From positions 1,479,743 to 1,543,742 of the forward strand of contig NZ_LN906597.1 in the NCBI RefSeq assembly GCF_001460935.1: a DNA stretch of 64,000 nucleotides, in the 5' to 3' direction. Numbering within the stretch: the first letter of the stretch is position 1; every line of letters begins with the position of its first letter. Position numbers and translations under genes: made by a program. The DNA is from Candidatus Ichthyocystis hellenicum. Lineage in GTDB: Bacteria > Pseudomonadota > Gammaproteobacteria > Burkholderiales > 2013Ark19i. The notes beneath the pieces are model-generated. The model did not search any database and had not been told where the DNA came from. It saw nothing but the letters and a program-made list of their open reading frames with translations. Positions 9,240 through 18,897 of the stretch are shown piece by piece.

Positions 9240-10255
9240 TCGAACCCACGACAATTAAACTGAGAAAGAAAACGAAGATCATTTTGATAGAAGACACGCA
9301 AATCAGCAATACCATAAAAAAGCATAGCAAGACGCTCTATCCCCAAACCAAAAGCAAATCCACGGTATTTGTCACAATCGATATTACACATTGAAAGAAC
9401 ATTGGTATTAATAAGCCCACAACCACCAATCTCCAACCACTTGGGTTCTGTCATCTGTGGAGTCTGGAAAAAAACATCTATCTCTGCTGACGGTTCTGTA
9501 AAAGGAAAAAAAGACGGTCTAAAACGTACTTTTATGGACTTATCATCAAAAAATTGGCAAACAAAAAGCTTCAGTAAACACTTGAGTTGAGAAAAATTAG
9601 TGCTTTCATCAACACAAATACCTTCTATTTGATGGAACATAGGAGAGTGGGTAGTATCATGATCAACACGGTACACGCGACCCATACCAATAACCCTAAC
9701 TGGAGGAGTATTAACGGAAAGATGCCTAATTTGAATAGGAGAAGTATGGGTTCTCAGCAAAAGCCCGTCATGTAGATAGAAAGTATCTTGCATAGAACGG
9801 GCGGGATGGGTATCAGGAGTATTAAGAGCCGTGAAATTGTGCCAATCGTCCTCCACCTCTGGCCCATAAACCTGGGAAAACCCAGCGGAGTGCCAAAAAG
9901 AACGAAGGCGGCGCATAACCAGAGAAAGAGGATGGTATCCACCCTCGCAGTGACCTCGAGCTGGGAGAGTACAATCAACGGAATCAGATAAGAGCTGCTT
10001 TTTAACTAACTCATCATCGATAAAACTACGACGCTGGCGAACCGCATCCTCAAGCTTGGTACGGAGAACATTCAAGGAACGAGCCACATCCCTACGCTCT
10101 GAGGGAGGTAGATCCTTTATCGAACCAAGAGGACCAGTAACCAACCCACCTTTGCCGATATAAACTGCCTTTACTCTGTCAAGAGCAGCCACTGTATCAG
10201 CTGCTTCAATTTCAGAAAGAGCTCTCTCCTCCAGCAATGAGAGATCTTCGTGCAT
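9236..10255 (-). CDS. pheS: Phenylalanyl-tRNA synthetase alpha subunit
   Basis: 339 residues. The N-terminal coiled-coil arm (about 1-90) is followed by a class II catalytic core: motif 2 near VRVIGMGRVYRVDHDTTHSPMF and motif 3 near FAFGLGIERLAMLFYGI, just before the C-terminal segment. It is the catalytic subunit that activates Phe and aminoacylates tRNA-Phe. Its stop overlaps the pheT start by four bases, indicating translational coupling. Downstream of rplT in the conserved order. Confidence 0.97.
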   Translation of the reverse strand: MHEDLSLLEERALSEIEAADTVAALDRVKAVYIGKGGLVTGPLGSIKDLPPSERRDVARSLNVLRTKLEDAVRQRRSFIDDELVKKQLLSDSVDCTLPARGHCEGGYHPLSLVMRRLRSFWHSAGFSQVYGPEVEDDWHNFTALNTPDTHPARSMQDTFYLHDGLLLRTHTSPIQIRHLSVNTPPVRVIGMGRVYRVDHDTTHSPMFHQIEGICVDESTNFSQLKCLLKLFVCQFFDDKSIKVRFRPSFFPFTEPSAEIDVFFQTPQMTEPKWLEIGGCGLINTNVLSMCNIDCDKYRGFAFGLGIERLAMLFYGIADLRVFYQNDLRFLSQFNCRGFE

Positions 10256-10301
10256 AAATAACCTACTTGTACATAAGAGTGGAGAAGGAGAAAACTATAA
10301 C

Positions 10302-10661
10302 CTAAGCAGCAGCCAAAGTCCTTACTCGCTCGACAAGAGCAGCAAAAGAAGATTTATCGTTGAAAGCCATATCTGCCAAAACTTTACGATCAATCTCCAC
10401 TCCAGACTTCTTCAGATCATTCATGAACACACTGTACCCAAGGCCGAGCTCGCGAACAGCAGCATTGATACGAATAATCCATAACGACCTGAACTGACGC
10501 TTACGCTGTCTTCTATCACGATAGGCATACTGAGCTGCCTTCATAACTGCTTCTTTAGCTACTCGATATACACTTTTGCGCCGACCACGGAAGCCCTTAG
10601 CCAGCTTCAGAACTTTTTTGTGACGACAACGAGAAACAACACCTCTCTTGACTCTAGGCAT
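10302..10661 (-). CDS. rplT: 50S ribosomal protein L20
   Basis: 119 residues, the usual length, starting [19 protein letters not shown]. The highly basic N-terminal extension (about 1-60) threads into 23S rRNA and the C-terminal helical domain follows. L20 is needed early in 50S assembly and in other bacteria represses the infC-rpmI-rplT messenger; I did not identify a pseudoknot here. Located between rpmI and pheS. Confidence 0.98.
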   Translation of the reverse strand: MPRVKRGVVSRCRHKKVLKLAKGFRGRRKSVYRVAKEAVMKAAQYAYRDRRQRKRQFRSLWIIRINAAVRELGLGYSVFMNDLKKSGVEIDRKVLADMAFNDKSSFAALVERVRTLAAA

Positions 10662-10681
10662 AACAATTCCCTAAGTTTTTG

Positions 10682-10879
10682 TTACGAATAAGGCAACATC
10701 GCACGTACAGCACCCACATCTGATCTACAGACGTAACTTATTGAACGAAGCGACCGCTTAATCTTAGTTGTCTTTTTGGTCAATATATGCCTCTTAAAGG
10801 CTTGAGACCGCTTTATCTTACCACTCGGGAGGACAGAAAACCTCTTTGCCGCCCCACGATTAGTCTTCATCTTAGGCAT
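10682..10879 (-). CDS. rpmI: 50S ribosomal protein L35
   Basis: 65 residues from ATG 10879; the longer open frame reads into infC and is rejected. It begins [14 protein letters not shown] and carries the basic [12 protein letters not shown] segment typical of L35. Lies between infC and rplT, as in nearly all bacteria. Confidence 0.97.
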   Translation of the reverse strand: MPKMKTNRGAAKRFSVLPSGKIKRSQAFKRHILTKKTTKIKRSLRSISYVCRSDVGAVRAMLPYS

Positions 10880-10901
10880 ATTACCTACTCCAGTAACAAC
10901 A

Positions 10902-11423
10902 TTACTTCTTACGAACAGGGGCCAAAACCATGACCATCTGCCTACCATCAACCTTAGGTGTCTGCTCCACAATCACCAAATCACCCAAATCCTGCTTAAT
11001 GCGACCAACTAAGTGCAATCCTCTGTCTTGTCTTGCCATCTCACGCCCCCTAAATCTCACGGTAACCTTAACCTTATCTCCATCAGCAAGGAATCGGGAT
11101 ATGCTTCTAAGCTTGACCTGATAATCAGCTTCGTCAGTTACCGGACGAAACTTAACTTCCTTTATCTGAACAACCTTCTGCTTAACTTTAGCCTCATGTG
11201 CCTTCTTTGCTTCCTGGTACTTAAGCTTACCATAATCAACCAACCTACAAACTGGAGGAGTTGCTTGAGGAACAATTTCTACCAAATCAACACCCTCATC
11301 CTCAGCAGCACCCAAAGCCTCAGACAAGGTCATCACACCTAACTGACCATTATCGACACCGATAACACGCACCGGATCCGAAGTTATTTCACGATTAATA
11401 CGCACCCGTTTACCCTGTATGAT
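10902..11423 (-). CDS. infC: Translation initiation factor IF-3, non-AUG start
   Basis: 173 residues if initiated at ATC 11423, or 172 from the adjacent ATA 11420. Upstream in frame there is only a TTG (11441) that itself overlaps the strong GGAGGGGGGG ribosome-binding sequence and has no such sequence of its own; ATC/ATA sits about 6 bases after the G-run. Use of AUU/AUC/AUA is the hallmark of infC, where IF-3 discriminates against its own start codon and represses itself. The N-domain ([15 protein letters not shown]), linker helix and C-domain ([18 protein letters not shown]) are all present. IF-3 keeps 30S subunits free and proofreads initiator tRNA selection. Confidence 0.95.
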   Translation of the reverse strand: MIQGKRVRINREITSDPVRVIGVDNGQLGVMTLSEALGAAEDEGVDLVEIVPQATPPVCRLVDYGKLKYQEAKKAHEAKVKQKVVQIKEVKFRPVTDEADYQVKLRSISRFLADGDKVKVTVRFRGREMARQDRGLHLVGRIKQDLGDLVIVEQTPKVDGRQMVMVLAPVRKK

Positions 11424-11458
11424 GGAACACCCCCCCTCCAAAATTTTAACTTTATTAA

Positions 11459-13366
11459 TCAGCGGCGACTAACAACATCGCTCTTAATGCGCTCAAGCAG
11501 ACCATTCACGCTCATGCGGCCTAAATCTTCACCCAAACGCGACCTAACGGACACCAAACCTTCCAACTGCTCTCTATCACCTACGATCACCAGGTACGGT
11601 ACCTTCAGCATAGCATGTTCGCGAATTTTATAACCAATAGTTTCATTGCGCAAATCCTTTTCAACCCTAAAGCCGTCTTTATCTATCAACGTAGCAACTT
11701 CATTGGCATAGTCATCACATTTATGTGTAACAGTTAATACACAAACCTGAACAGGAGAAAGCCAAAGCGGAAGCGCCCCTGAGTAATGCTCAATTATGAT
11801 ACCAATAAACCTCTCTATTGATCCCAATATAGCCCGGTGTATCATAACAGGACAAACTCTTTGATTTCCTTCTGAAACATACTCAGCACCTAATCTACCA
11901 GGCAAAGAAAAATCGAGCTGAAGAGTTCCACACTGCCACGACCTGCCGATAGCATCCTTGATGTGAAACTCTATTTTAGGACCATAAAACGCACCTTCAC
12001 CAGGCAATTCTTCCCAAGAAAGAGAACCAAGCCTAAGAGCATCTCTTAAAGAATTCTCTGCATGATCCCAAATAGAGTCACTACCGATCCTTTTTTCTGG
12101 CCTCAAAGATAATTTGACAACAACATCATTAAATCCAAAATCTAGGTAAACACCCAAAAGCAAACGATTAAAAGCAACAACTTCGCCAATAATTTGATCT
12201 TCTGTGCAAAAAATATGTGCATCATCCTGCACAAATGCGCGAACTCTCATCAGGCCATGCAAAGCACCTGATGGTTCATTACGGTGACACGAACCAAATT
12301 CAGATAGCCGCAATGGTAAGTCACGGTAAGAACGCAGAACAGTATTAAAAATCTGAACGTGACCGGGACAATTCATAGGCTTTATAGCGTAATCATGTTT
12401 TTCTGATTCGGTAACAAACATGTGCTCCGAGTAATTGTCCCAATGACCGGAACGTACCCACAATGACCTACTCATTAACTGCGGAGTTTTAACTTCCTGG
12501 TAACCATTATTAGACAAAACATTGCGCAAGTAACTCTCAATTATTTGCCAAACGATCCAGCCACGGGGATGCCAAAAAACCATACCTGGAGCTTCGTCTT
12601 GCCAATGAAAAAAATTAAGCCTCTTACCGATGCGCCTATGATCTCTCTTCTCTGCTTCCTCAATTAAGCTCAAGTGACGATCGAGCTCCTGAGACTTAAA
12701 AAACGCAGTACCATATACACGCTGCAACATCTCATTTTTAGGGTCCCCTCGCCAATAAGCACCAGCAACCCTCATTAATCGAAAAACTTTAAGAAAACTG
12801 GTATTAGGAACATGTGGACCTCGGCAGAGATCAACAAATTCACCTTGCCTATAGAGAGACAAGTCTTCCCCCTCTGGGATGGAAGAAATTAGCTCCACCT
12901 TATACTTTTCACCTAAATGAACAAAAAAATCTATGGCTTCCTGCCGGGACAAGACAAAACGCTCTATGTCTAATTTCCTAGCAGCAATTTCTCGCATTCT
13001 ATTCTCAATTACCGGTAAATCATCGTCACTCAAAGGACGCGGCAATGAAAAATCATAGTAAAACCCATTTTCAACAATAGGACCTATAGCAACCTGAGCT
13101 TCAGGAAAAATCTCCTTGACTGCATGCGCTAACAAATGAGCACAAGAGTGCCTAATTACATCTAGAGCTTCTGGATCACAATCCCTAACAATACGTAATT
13201 GAGCATCTTCTCGTATAAGATGGTTAATATCTACCAGCAGACCATTAACAAAGGCAGCAACAGAGCACTTAGCCAATCTAGGACTGATATCAGAAGCTAC
13301 AGAAAAGGCAGTCACCGCTTCTTCATATCCACGGACACTGCCATCAGGAAAAGTAATATGAACCAT
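11459..13366 (-). CDS. thrS: Threonyl-tRNA synthetase
   Basis: 635 residues from ATG 13366; the longer open frame runs through tRNA-Val and is rejected. Domain order is normal: N-terminal TGS domain (1-62), editing domain with [13 protein letters not shown], class II catalytic core with motif 2 ([28 protein letters not shown]) and zinc-binding Cys/His residues (NCPGH), and a C-terminal anticodon-binding domain (about 530-635). Charges tRNA-Thr and deacylates Ser-tRNA-Thr. First protein gene of the operon, 35 bases upstream of infC. Confidence 0.98.
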   Translation of the reverse strand: MVHITFPDGSVRGYEEAVTAFSVASDISPRLAKCSVAAFVNGLLVDINHLIREDAQLRIVRDCDPEALDVIRHSCAHLLAHAVKEIFPEAQVAIGPIVENGFYYDFSLPRPLSDDDLPVIENRMREIAARKLDIERFVLSRQEAIDFFVHLGEKYKVELISSIPEGEDLSLYRQGEFVDLCRGPHVPNTSFLKVFRLMRVAGAYWRGDPKNEMLQRVYGTAFFKSQELDRHLSLIEEAEKRDHRRIGKRLNFFHWQDEAPGMVFWHPRGWIVWQIIESYLRNVLSNNGYQEVKTPQLMSRSLWVRSGHWDNYSEHMFVTESEKHDYAIKPMNCPGHVQIFNTVLRSYRDLPLRLSEFGSCHRNEPSGALHGLMRVRAFVQDDAHIFCTEDQIIGEVVAFNRLLLGVYLDFGFNDVVVKLSLRPEKRIGSDSIWDHAENSLRDALRLGSLSWEELPGEGAFYGPKIEFHIKDAIGRSWQCGTLQLDFSLPGRLGAEYVSEGNQRVCPVMIHRAILGSIERFIGIIIEHYSGALPLWLSPVQVCVLTVTHKCDDYANEVATLIDKDGFRVEKDLRNETIGYKIREHAMLKVPYLVIVGDREQLEGLVSVRSRLGEDLGRMSVNGLLERIKSDVVSRR

Positions 13367-13399
13367 GCTTTGGTGTAATACCCAGTAAACAGAAACGCG

Positions 13400-13476
13400 T
13401 GGTAGGCACGATTGGACTCGAACCAACGACCCCCACCATGTCAAGGTGGTACTCTAACCAGCTGAGCTACGTGCCT
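13400..13476 (-). tRNA. tRNA-Val (anticodon GAC)
   Basis: A 77-nt cloverleaf on the minus strand. Acceptor stem AGGCACG/CGTGCCT, discriminator A and encoded CCA. The anticodon stem CCACC/GGTGG encloses TTGACAT, giving anticodon GAC (Val). T-loop GGTTCGAGTCC is canonical. It ends 33 bases before thrS and could share its transcript, an arrangement found in other betaproteobacteria. Confidence 0.96.
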
Positions 13477-13613
13477 ATCCAAAAGAGACTGCATTGTAGA
13501 TAAACCTTGGTTCTATGTCAAAGCAAGAAACTTATTTTTCTAAAAAAATGAAACTATTTTCATCAACATCAAAGAATGTAAATCCCATATTTCAACAGGA
13601 TAGATTGCCGTTA

Positions 13614-14330
13614 CTAAAGTGATGAAATAACTTTTTTAGCAAAAATCATATCCTCCCATACTTTGCGCTTTTCAAGCGGGCTACGAAGCAAATAAGCTGG
13701 GTGATACGTTACAATCAATGGGATCCCTTGATAAAAATAAGTATTTCCCCTCATACTACCTAGCTTGGTATCAACATGACCAAGAAGGGCTTGTGTTGCT
13801 GGTCTACCTAAAGCAACAATTATTTTAGGATTTATAAGAGAAATTTGCTTTTGTAAATAAGGCAAACAAGTATTGATCTCTGCTAAAACAGGGGTTCTAT
13901 TTTCAGGTGGGCGACACTTTATAGCATTGGCTATGTACACACCTTCGTCACGTGACAACCCTAGAGAAAAAAGAATACAATCCAAAAGTTGTCCCGCCTG
14001 ACCTACAAATGGTTCGCCTATATTGTCTTCATGCTCTCCCGGGGCTTCCCCAACGAACATCCAGGTAGCCTTCACATCACCTACCCCCAATACAGCTTGT
14101 TTACGCTTCTCACATAGTCGGCATTTTTTGCACCGGGAAACATCTTTAGACAAATCAGACCATTGCTTACGTTCATCTACTTCAAAATCAAAATTTTTAA
14201 TGTCATATGGAGGTGAATCAAAATCAACAATACTATCAACATCCTCAGTTACATCGGGTTCAAAATGCCTTTTTCGAGATTTCCATATGTAATTTATCCC
14301 CATATAGTACAAACGTTCCCTTCTATTCAT
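13614..14330 (-). CDS. Uracil-DNA glycosylase, family 4 (Fe-S)
   Basis: 238 residues. Motif 1 GEAPGEHED (94-102), the [10 protein letters not shown] segment, and the C-terminal TYHPAYLLR (H210) define the family-4 (UdgA) enzymes. Four Cys fit the 4Fe-4S cluster: C67, C70, C139 and C155. It removes uracil from DNA in base-excision repair. Residues 1-60 are a variable N-terminal extension. The start ATG overlaps the tsaB stop (ATGA). A tsaB-udg pair is common in betaproteobacteria, where the intervening rimI gene is often present; it is missing here. Confidence 0.9.
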   Translation of the reverse strand: MNRRERLYYMGINYIWKSRKRHFEPDVTEDVDSIVDFDSPPYDIKNFDFEVDERKQWSDLSKDVSRCKKCRLCEKRKQAVLGVGDVKATWMFVGEAPGEHEDNIGEPFVGQAGQLLDCILFSLGLSRDEGVYIANAIKCRPPENRTPVLAEINTCLPYLQKQISLINPKIIVALGRPATQALLGHVDTKLGSMRGNTYFYQGIPLIVTYHPAYLLRSPLEKRKVWEDMIFAKKVISSL

Positions 14331-15034
14331 GATTTCCTTTGCATAAAATTAATCTGCTCCTCTAATGTCAGTGCTGACGGCAAAGTGGCATAATCTACAC
14401 AAATTTCTCTTGCACGATAGCAATTTTCTGAAGCAGAATTATAAAACCTAATCTTAGCCACTGAGTAAATATCTAATGCTGTATGATTTTCTGTATGAAA
14501 GCAAATATCATCGTAATCATCACAAATTAATAAAAACCCAGATCCATAAAGCAGGCTCCCTGGAGAATAATTTTCTTCGAACCAAAGGCGGAACCCATCC
14601 TTACTCATTATTCTCTTGGACAAAATTTCTTTTATGCTAGAAAAATCGACCTCATACGATGAAACTAAAACCAAATCAGGCTTGAGAAGAAGAGAAATAA
14701 GAACAGACGAGGATTTTTTCTCATCAAGCGCTTTAACTGCTAAGGCTTCCATAGAAAGAACCGGAATAACTGGAACATTAAACGAAGAGGCAACACCAAC
14801 AGCCAGAGAAAACGCCAAGCGCGTCGAAGTAAATCCTCCTGGTCCAACATCTATAGCTACACAATCCAAAGTGCAGTGGCACATAAACTTACGCGACTCT
14901 TCCATAATTCTAAGTAATCCAGATGATGGATGATCGGTAGTCGATCTATAGAAACGTTTACCGTTACCACATGAAAGATACAAAGAGGAAGGAGAAAAAG
15001 AAGAAGATAAAGAAAGAACTCTAAACTCATCCAT
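14327..15034 (-). CDS. tsaB: tRNA t6A synthesis protein TsaB
   Basis: 235 residues from ATG 15034; a TTG at 15043 that overlaps the upstream stop is an alternative. The ASKHA fold is shown by the GPGGFTSTRLAFSLAVGVA motif (about residues 70-88), a variant of the family GPGSFTGxRIG loop, and by a divergent N-terminal strand (LSLSSSFSPSSLYLS). TsaB is the scaffold partner of TsaD in threonylcarbamoyl-adenosine (t6A) synthesis at A37 of ANN-decoding tRNAs. The C-terminal half is poorly conserved, as usual. tsaD is not in the window. Confidence 0.85.
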   Translation of the reverse strand: MDEFRVLSLSSSFSPSSLYLSCGNGKRFYRSTTDHPSSGLLRIMEESRKFMCHCTLDCVAIDVGPGGFTSTRLAFSLAVGVASSFNVPVIPVLSMEALAVKALDEKKSSSVLISLLLKPDLVLVSSYEVDFSSIKEILSKRIMSKDGFRLWFEENYSPGSLLYGSGFLLICDDYDDICFHTENHTALDIYSVAKIRFYNSASENCYRAREICVDYATLPSALTLEEQINFMQRKS

Positions 15035-15039
15035 AACAA

Positions 15040-15699
15040 TCAATCTACTGGTACATCCTCATTTTTACTAAAATTTTCTGAATAATTCCTATCGAGCAAA
15101 TCAGCAATATCTTGAGAAACTATTTGAAAAACCTCTACCACATTTTTAACACCAGGAATACCACGAACACGTGAATAAACCATTTTCGCCTCTTCCTTAG
15201 TCACAATACCAATAAGATAAACGACTCCATTTTCAGTAACAACACTAATTATTGAAGAAAATCGTTTTTGTAGTTGGCAAATATCAGCCTTAACCACGGA
15301 AGTAAGAGCAGAGTCGTCAGCACGCTGCATTATCGTAGTTTCAGGAGCAACAATCAATCCAGAAACCATCCTGCGTACGTTTTTACCACGCGACAAAGCA
15401 CGCTCAACCCGAATTTTATCTTCATGAGACGGAATTTGCCCCGTCAATAGTACCAGGCCATTGTAAACTGTAACCTCTACGTGCCCACGAGAATGCAAAA
15501 TACTATTAGCAATTGACTTAGAATTTAGTTGAATCAAACGATCCAACACAACAGCACTAGCAACGCGACGATCTGCTGTAGTAGCAGAGTGAACCCCCCT
15601 AACTGCAGCTAGACCACAGCCCTCCATAAGGGGAGCAAGAGAAATAGCAAATACCAGCGACAAAATACAAGCCCACAAACGGAAGAAATTATTTTTCAC
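15040..15699 (-). CDS. dolP: BON-domain outer-membrane lipoprotein (DolP-like), copy 1
   Basis: 219 residues from GTG 15699, chosen because GGAGG sits 5 bases upstream and GTGA overlaps the diaA stop. A lipoprotein signal peptide ends LMEGC (Cys28 lipidated). Two BON domains follow, about 70-125 (GHVEVTVYNGLVLLTGQIPS) and about 145-205 (VVTENGVVYLIGIVTKEEA). The family (YraP/DolP) supports outer-membrane integrity, binds anionic phospholipid and works with the Bam machinery. The diaA-dolP order is conserved in beta- and gammaproteobacteria, so this is the ancestral copy; a close paralog lies at 18898-19545. Confidence 0.88.
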   Translation of the reverse strand: MKNNFFRLWACILSLVFAISLAPLMEGCGLAAVRGVHSATTADRRVASAVVLDRLIQLNSKSIANSILHSRGHVEVTVYNGLVLLTGQIPSHEDKIRVERALSRGKNVRRMVSGLIVAPETTIMQRADDSALTSVVKADICQLQKRFSSIISVVTENGVVYLIGIVTKEEAKMVYSRVRGIPGVKNVVEVFQIVSQDIADLLDRNYSENFSKNEDVPVD

Positions 15700-16286
15700 A
15701 CATCCTCCAATCCGAGCAACAGGCAATCCAATGCGTCACAAATGCAATTCAAAATTATCAGGTGAACTTCTTCAGCACGAATACTAGACTCGGAAGGTAT
15801 ATCAATACAAACATCAGATGCCTGCAAAAAAGGAGACAAAATATTATTCGCCGTTATTGCTACGACAGACACCTCTCGTTCTCTAGCCATCGCCAGCAGA
15901 TCGGGGAATGATTCAACAGAACCACCTGGATTAACCACCAATAATACATCATCTGGCTGCCCAAATACACCCAGCTGCCTGGATAGCAATGAAGCATACC
16001 CGTGGTCTCGTGCTATAGGAAAAACAGATGAAAAATTAGGAATCAATTCCATAGCTGTAAATCCAGGGCGACTAACTTCCAACCCCACCAACATCTTAGA
16101 AACAAAGTATCCCGAGAACGCAGCACAAGAGGGATCAGAAAAAACAATAACCTTATGGTTATTGATGATAGCGCAACTCATCAATTCTGCTGCTCTAGCA
16201 ATATCTGGGGCAATCGAGTCGATAACTTGCAATGTTATACGAGAACTTTCACTAAAATTTTTACCTATTCGCCGTATTATATCCAC
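15696..16286 (-). CDS. diaA: SIS-domain protein DiaA-like
   Basis: 196 residues from GTG 16286, equal to the E. coli DiaA length; the longer frame to 16346 lacks support. The N-terminal helix (VDIIRRIGKNFSESSRITLQ) and the SIS fold with ELIPNF and LLVVNPGGSVESFPDLLAMA are visible. The canonical sugar-phosphate loop (SGxSxN) is altered to NPGGSVE, consistent with DiaA-type non-enzymatic members more than with GmhA phosphoheptose isomerase. DiaA promotes DnaA assembly at oriC. Overlaps the downstream lipoprotein by GTGA. The rsmI/yraN genes normally upstream are replaced by the pilin array. Confidence 0.8.
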   Translation of the reverse strand: MDIIRRIGKNFSESSRITLQVIDSIAPDIARAAELMSCAIINNHKVIVFSDPSCAAFSGYFVSKMLVGLEVSRPGFTAMELIPNFSSVFPIARDHGYASLLSRQLGVFGQPDDVLLVVNPGGSVESFPDLLAMAREREVSVVAITANNILSPFLQASDVCIDIPSESSIRAEEVHLIILNCICDALDCLLLGLEDV

Positions 16287-16465
16287 TGATAGCCTGCACA
16301 GAAAGGAGAACCACAGGATCTTACAGAAAGAACCTCTAGGTTTCAATCAAGAGACTACTAGACTCAAAAACAATGCTTCCAGATGCAGATGGCAATAAAC
16401 ACATAAATAAATCCAAAAATAGCGGCAACCAAATAATAAGGAAAATCTATCTGCAAATACCGCAT

Positions 16466-16975
16466 CTACACAAGGTAAGTACCAGCCCAACTAGCGTACA
16501 TACAGTCACTTGAATAATTAAAAACTGACGAATCCACATCGGTAATACACTGCAAAGACGCATGAGAAGATCCCGGCGCATAAAGGGCGTGAATACGAAC
16601 AACCTTGCCATCAAACTTCGCAAAACCACCATCAGCTGCAGATCTGAAGAACCCAACAAGAATACAACCTGAAGAATAATCTCCCCCATCCCCCCTAGAT
16701 CTAACAATTTTGTACCGACTTAAAATCTTATCATTAGGCAATGCAACATCACCATTTGTCCCGGGAGTAAAGCAACTACCGTTTTCAGAAAGATTTGCAA
16801 GCGCTGCTCGGGTTAGGTTATTCAGGGTAGCATAACCGCCGACAAAAATTGACTTCGCTGTATATTTTTGATACGCCGGTATAGCTACAGCTGCAAGAAT
16901 ACCAATAATAGCAACAACGATTAGTAACTCTATTAAGGTAAATCCATTATTAACATATTTATAGTTGTAACTCAC
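16466..16975 (-). CDS. Type IV pilin, copy 1
   Basis: 169 residues from GTG 16975, with AGGAG 7 bases upstream. An 11-residue leader ends in Gly, followed by the mature N-terminus [18 protein letters not shown] with the required Glu5. The C-terminal domain (about 40-169) has four Cys (GSC, GCI, QC, DC) shared in position with the other two pilins and probably forming disulfides. It is the only pilin of the three with the canonical Gly(-1). Exported and assembled by the type IV pilus machinery, which lies outside the window. Confidence 0.93.
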   Translation of the reverse strand: MSYNYKYVNNGFTLIELLIVVAIIGILAAVAIPAYQKYTAKSIFVGGYATLNNLTRAALANLSENGSCFTPGTNGDVALPNDKILSRYKIVRSRGDGGDYSSGCILVGFFRSAADGGFAKFDGKVVRIHALYAPGSSHASLQCITDVDSSVFNYSSDCMYASWAGTYLV

Positions 16976-17024
16976 ATTTACTCCTAAAAAATATGAAACA
17001 AAAGCTACTAAAAATATAAATATT

Positions 17025-17290
17025 CAGTAACAGCCAAGTCCTAAACATGCCTGTAAATGTCAAATCTACAGCAAGTAACCAACATCCCAATCCGCATAAC
17101 CACAAACTTGATCTCGCAAATCAAAATCAACTCCTACCTTAGGTAAGAGATTTAGCAAAAACACCATCCACATCAAAATTTTTCAAAACTACCATCAGAA
17201 TAAAACTTGAAGCACCCAACAAAATTACACCCGCGCAGTCATCCCTAGGGATATTCATCCTAACGGCGCTATGAATTTTAGCATTAATTA
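17025..17290 (-). pseudogene. Decayed type IV pilin remnant
   Basis: Lies between pilin copies 1 and 2. On the minus strand it retains recognisable pieces of the pilin 3' half: the region encoding GCILVGFF...[11 protein letters not shown] is about 70-75% alike at the DNA level over 17150-17230 but shifted in frame, and near 17030 a string resembles the terminal SWAGTY codons. The prepilin leader and hydrophobic N-terminus are not found. An 87-residue open frame here (17139-17402) is a by-product of this decay, not a real gene. A second fragment of the pilin 3' end, GTACCATCCCAACTATACTC on the plus strand, sits at 17469-17488. Confidence 0.6.
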
Positions 17291-17498
17291 ACAGGGTATT
17301 AATACTAAACCATACGAGTAAAATAACCAGGACACTGAAGTGGGTTACAACAAAAAAACTGACATAGCAAAAATCACCACAGTGATTAATAATCATCGGC
17401 AAATACTGATAACATTATTTGCATAAAAATTTAAATCTCTGCCGTCCGTAAATTATTAAGGAATGAATGTACCATCCCAACTATACTCAACCACACGG

Positions 17499-18017
17499 TC
17501 AAGAAAGGTTATAAGTACCAGCCCAGCTATAGTATTGGCAACCTAAATCCTCAAGATCAAGAAATGACGGATCTATATCCGTAACGCATGATTTAGTTAT
17601 AGGATCATCCGTGTACACATCACGAAGAGCCTGGATACGAACAGCTTTTCCATCAAACTTTGCAAAACCACCATCGGCTGATGGTTTGAAGAAACCAACA
17701 AGAATGCAGCCCTCGATCTTCAAAGCATAATCCGAACTAGCAGACAAAGTAGGAGTTATTATATATTTACCTAAAACAGAACTTCCACCCAACGTAACAT
17801 ATCCTGTGGTGACAGAAGTACGGCAACTACCCTTTGCAACAAGATTTAAAAGTGCCTCATCAGCAAATCTACTAAGCTCAGCGTATCCACGAACAAAAAT
17901 TGACTTAGCAGTGTACTTTTGATACGCAGGAACAGCAATAGCAGCCAAAATTCCTATAATGGCAACAGCAACAATCAACTCAACAAGGGTAAAGGCCTTA
18001 AAATTATTATTTTTCAC
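17499..18017 (-). CDS. Type IV pilin, copy 2 (Ala at -1)
   Basis: 172 residues from GTG 18017. The short leader MKNNNFKA precedes [18 protein letters not shown]; Glu5 is present, but the residue before the cleavage site is Ala instead of the nearly invariant Gly. PilD-type peptidases tolerate Ala here with reduced efficiency in studied systems, so processing is likely but possibly slower. The C-terminal domain keeps the [21 protein letters not shown] core and the four Cys of copies 1 and 3, with variable loops between. Closest to copy 3. Confidence 0.92.
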   Translation of the reverse strand: MKNNNFKAFTLVELIVAVAIIGILAAIAVPAYQKYTAKSIFVRGYAELSRFADEALLNLVAKGSCRTSVTTGYVTLGGSSVLGKYIITPTLSASSDYALKIEGCILVGFFKPSADGGFAKFDGKAVRIQALRDVYTDDPITKSCVTDIDPSFLDLEDLGCQYYSWAGTYNLS

Positions 18018-18151
18018 ATCAACACCACTCTGATTGTTATAACTGCGGCTAATTCCGTTTATCTACAATATCAACGACAGTGGCAAGCTGATCACAATCA
18101 ACGCTCACGAAAACAGACATAACGAACATAAGAGACTATAATACGTGAACA

Positions 18152-18661
18152 TCATGAAAGTAAATAAGTACCAGCCCAACTGTAATATGGACAACCCAAA
18201 TCATCGGCATCAAAAACCGATGAATCTATGTCCGTAACACACGACTTAAGTATGGGATCCTTTGTTCCTGCATTTTTAAGAGCATGGATACGAATAGCCT
18301 TACCATCAAACTTTGCAAAACCACCATCAGCTGCAGATTTGAAAAAACCAACAACAATGCACCCCTCAAGGGAATGAGGATCAGTAGATAAAGTAGGTGT
18401 AATTATATATTTACTTAGAACACTACTACTATCCAGCACAATATACCCAGTAGTGGAAGGGGTCCTGCAGCTTCCATCCACAGCAAGACTAAGGAGTGCC
18501 TTATCAGTAAAATGACTAACGAGAGTGTAACCGCTTACAAAAATCGCCTTCGCAGTGTACCTTTGATAGGCAGGTATCGCAATAGCTGCTAAAATTCCTA
18601 TGATAGCAACAACCACTATCAATTCTATAAGTGTAAAGGCTAGCATTTTTTTATTATTCAT
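18152..18661 (-). CDS. Type IV pilin, copy 3 (Ala at -1)
   Basis: 169 residues from ATG 18661 (MNNKKMLA leader). Mature [18 protein letters not shown] with Glu5; again Ala at -1. The globular domain shares YIITPTL, the [14 protein letters not shown] core, SCVTDID and the YYSWAGTY C-terminus with copy 2, and differs in loops around residues 60-85 and 128-140. First gene of the tandem array, downstream of BON lipoprotein copy 2 and separated from it by about 240 bases of AT-rich sequence that could hold a separate promoter. Confidence 0.92.
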   Translation of the reverse strand: MNNKKMLAFTLIELIVVVAIIGILAAIAIPAYQRYTAKAIFVSGYTLVSHFTDKALLSLAVDGSCRTPSTTGYIVLDSSSVLSKYIITPTLSTDPHSLEGCIVVGFFKSAADGGFAKFDGKAIRIHALKNAGTKDPILKSCVTDIDSSVFDADDLGCPYYSWAGTYLLS

Positions 18662-18897
18662 ATAACCACCATCTGCGAAAACTGCCACCCATAATTATTA
18701 TTATTATAACCACCGTCCACTAAAATAATATCACTCAAATCAATCTTCTCAGAGGCAAAAACAAACAAAACTAGCAAACCAGGCAAATTTACACCAAAAT
18801 ACCGGCACTGTGAACATAAACCATTTTCGGTGTGCGACATTTTAACTTCACAGCACACAAATTAACAAAAATGGAAAACAAGATCAAAAATGATGCC

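Noticed and set aside
17139..17402. 87-residue open frame between pilins 1 and 2 on the minus strand
   Set aside because: It overlaps frame-shifted pilin sequence, lacks the prepilin N-terminus and has no ribosome-binding site; treated as part of the decayed pilin.
18658..18858. 66-residue open frame upstream of pilin 3, with GGY-N-rich segment
   Set aside because: Contains a short repeat of the pilin-3 start region (GGTGGTTATA plus AATAAT) but no coherent domain; probably the pilin 5' region.
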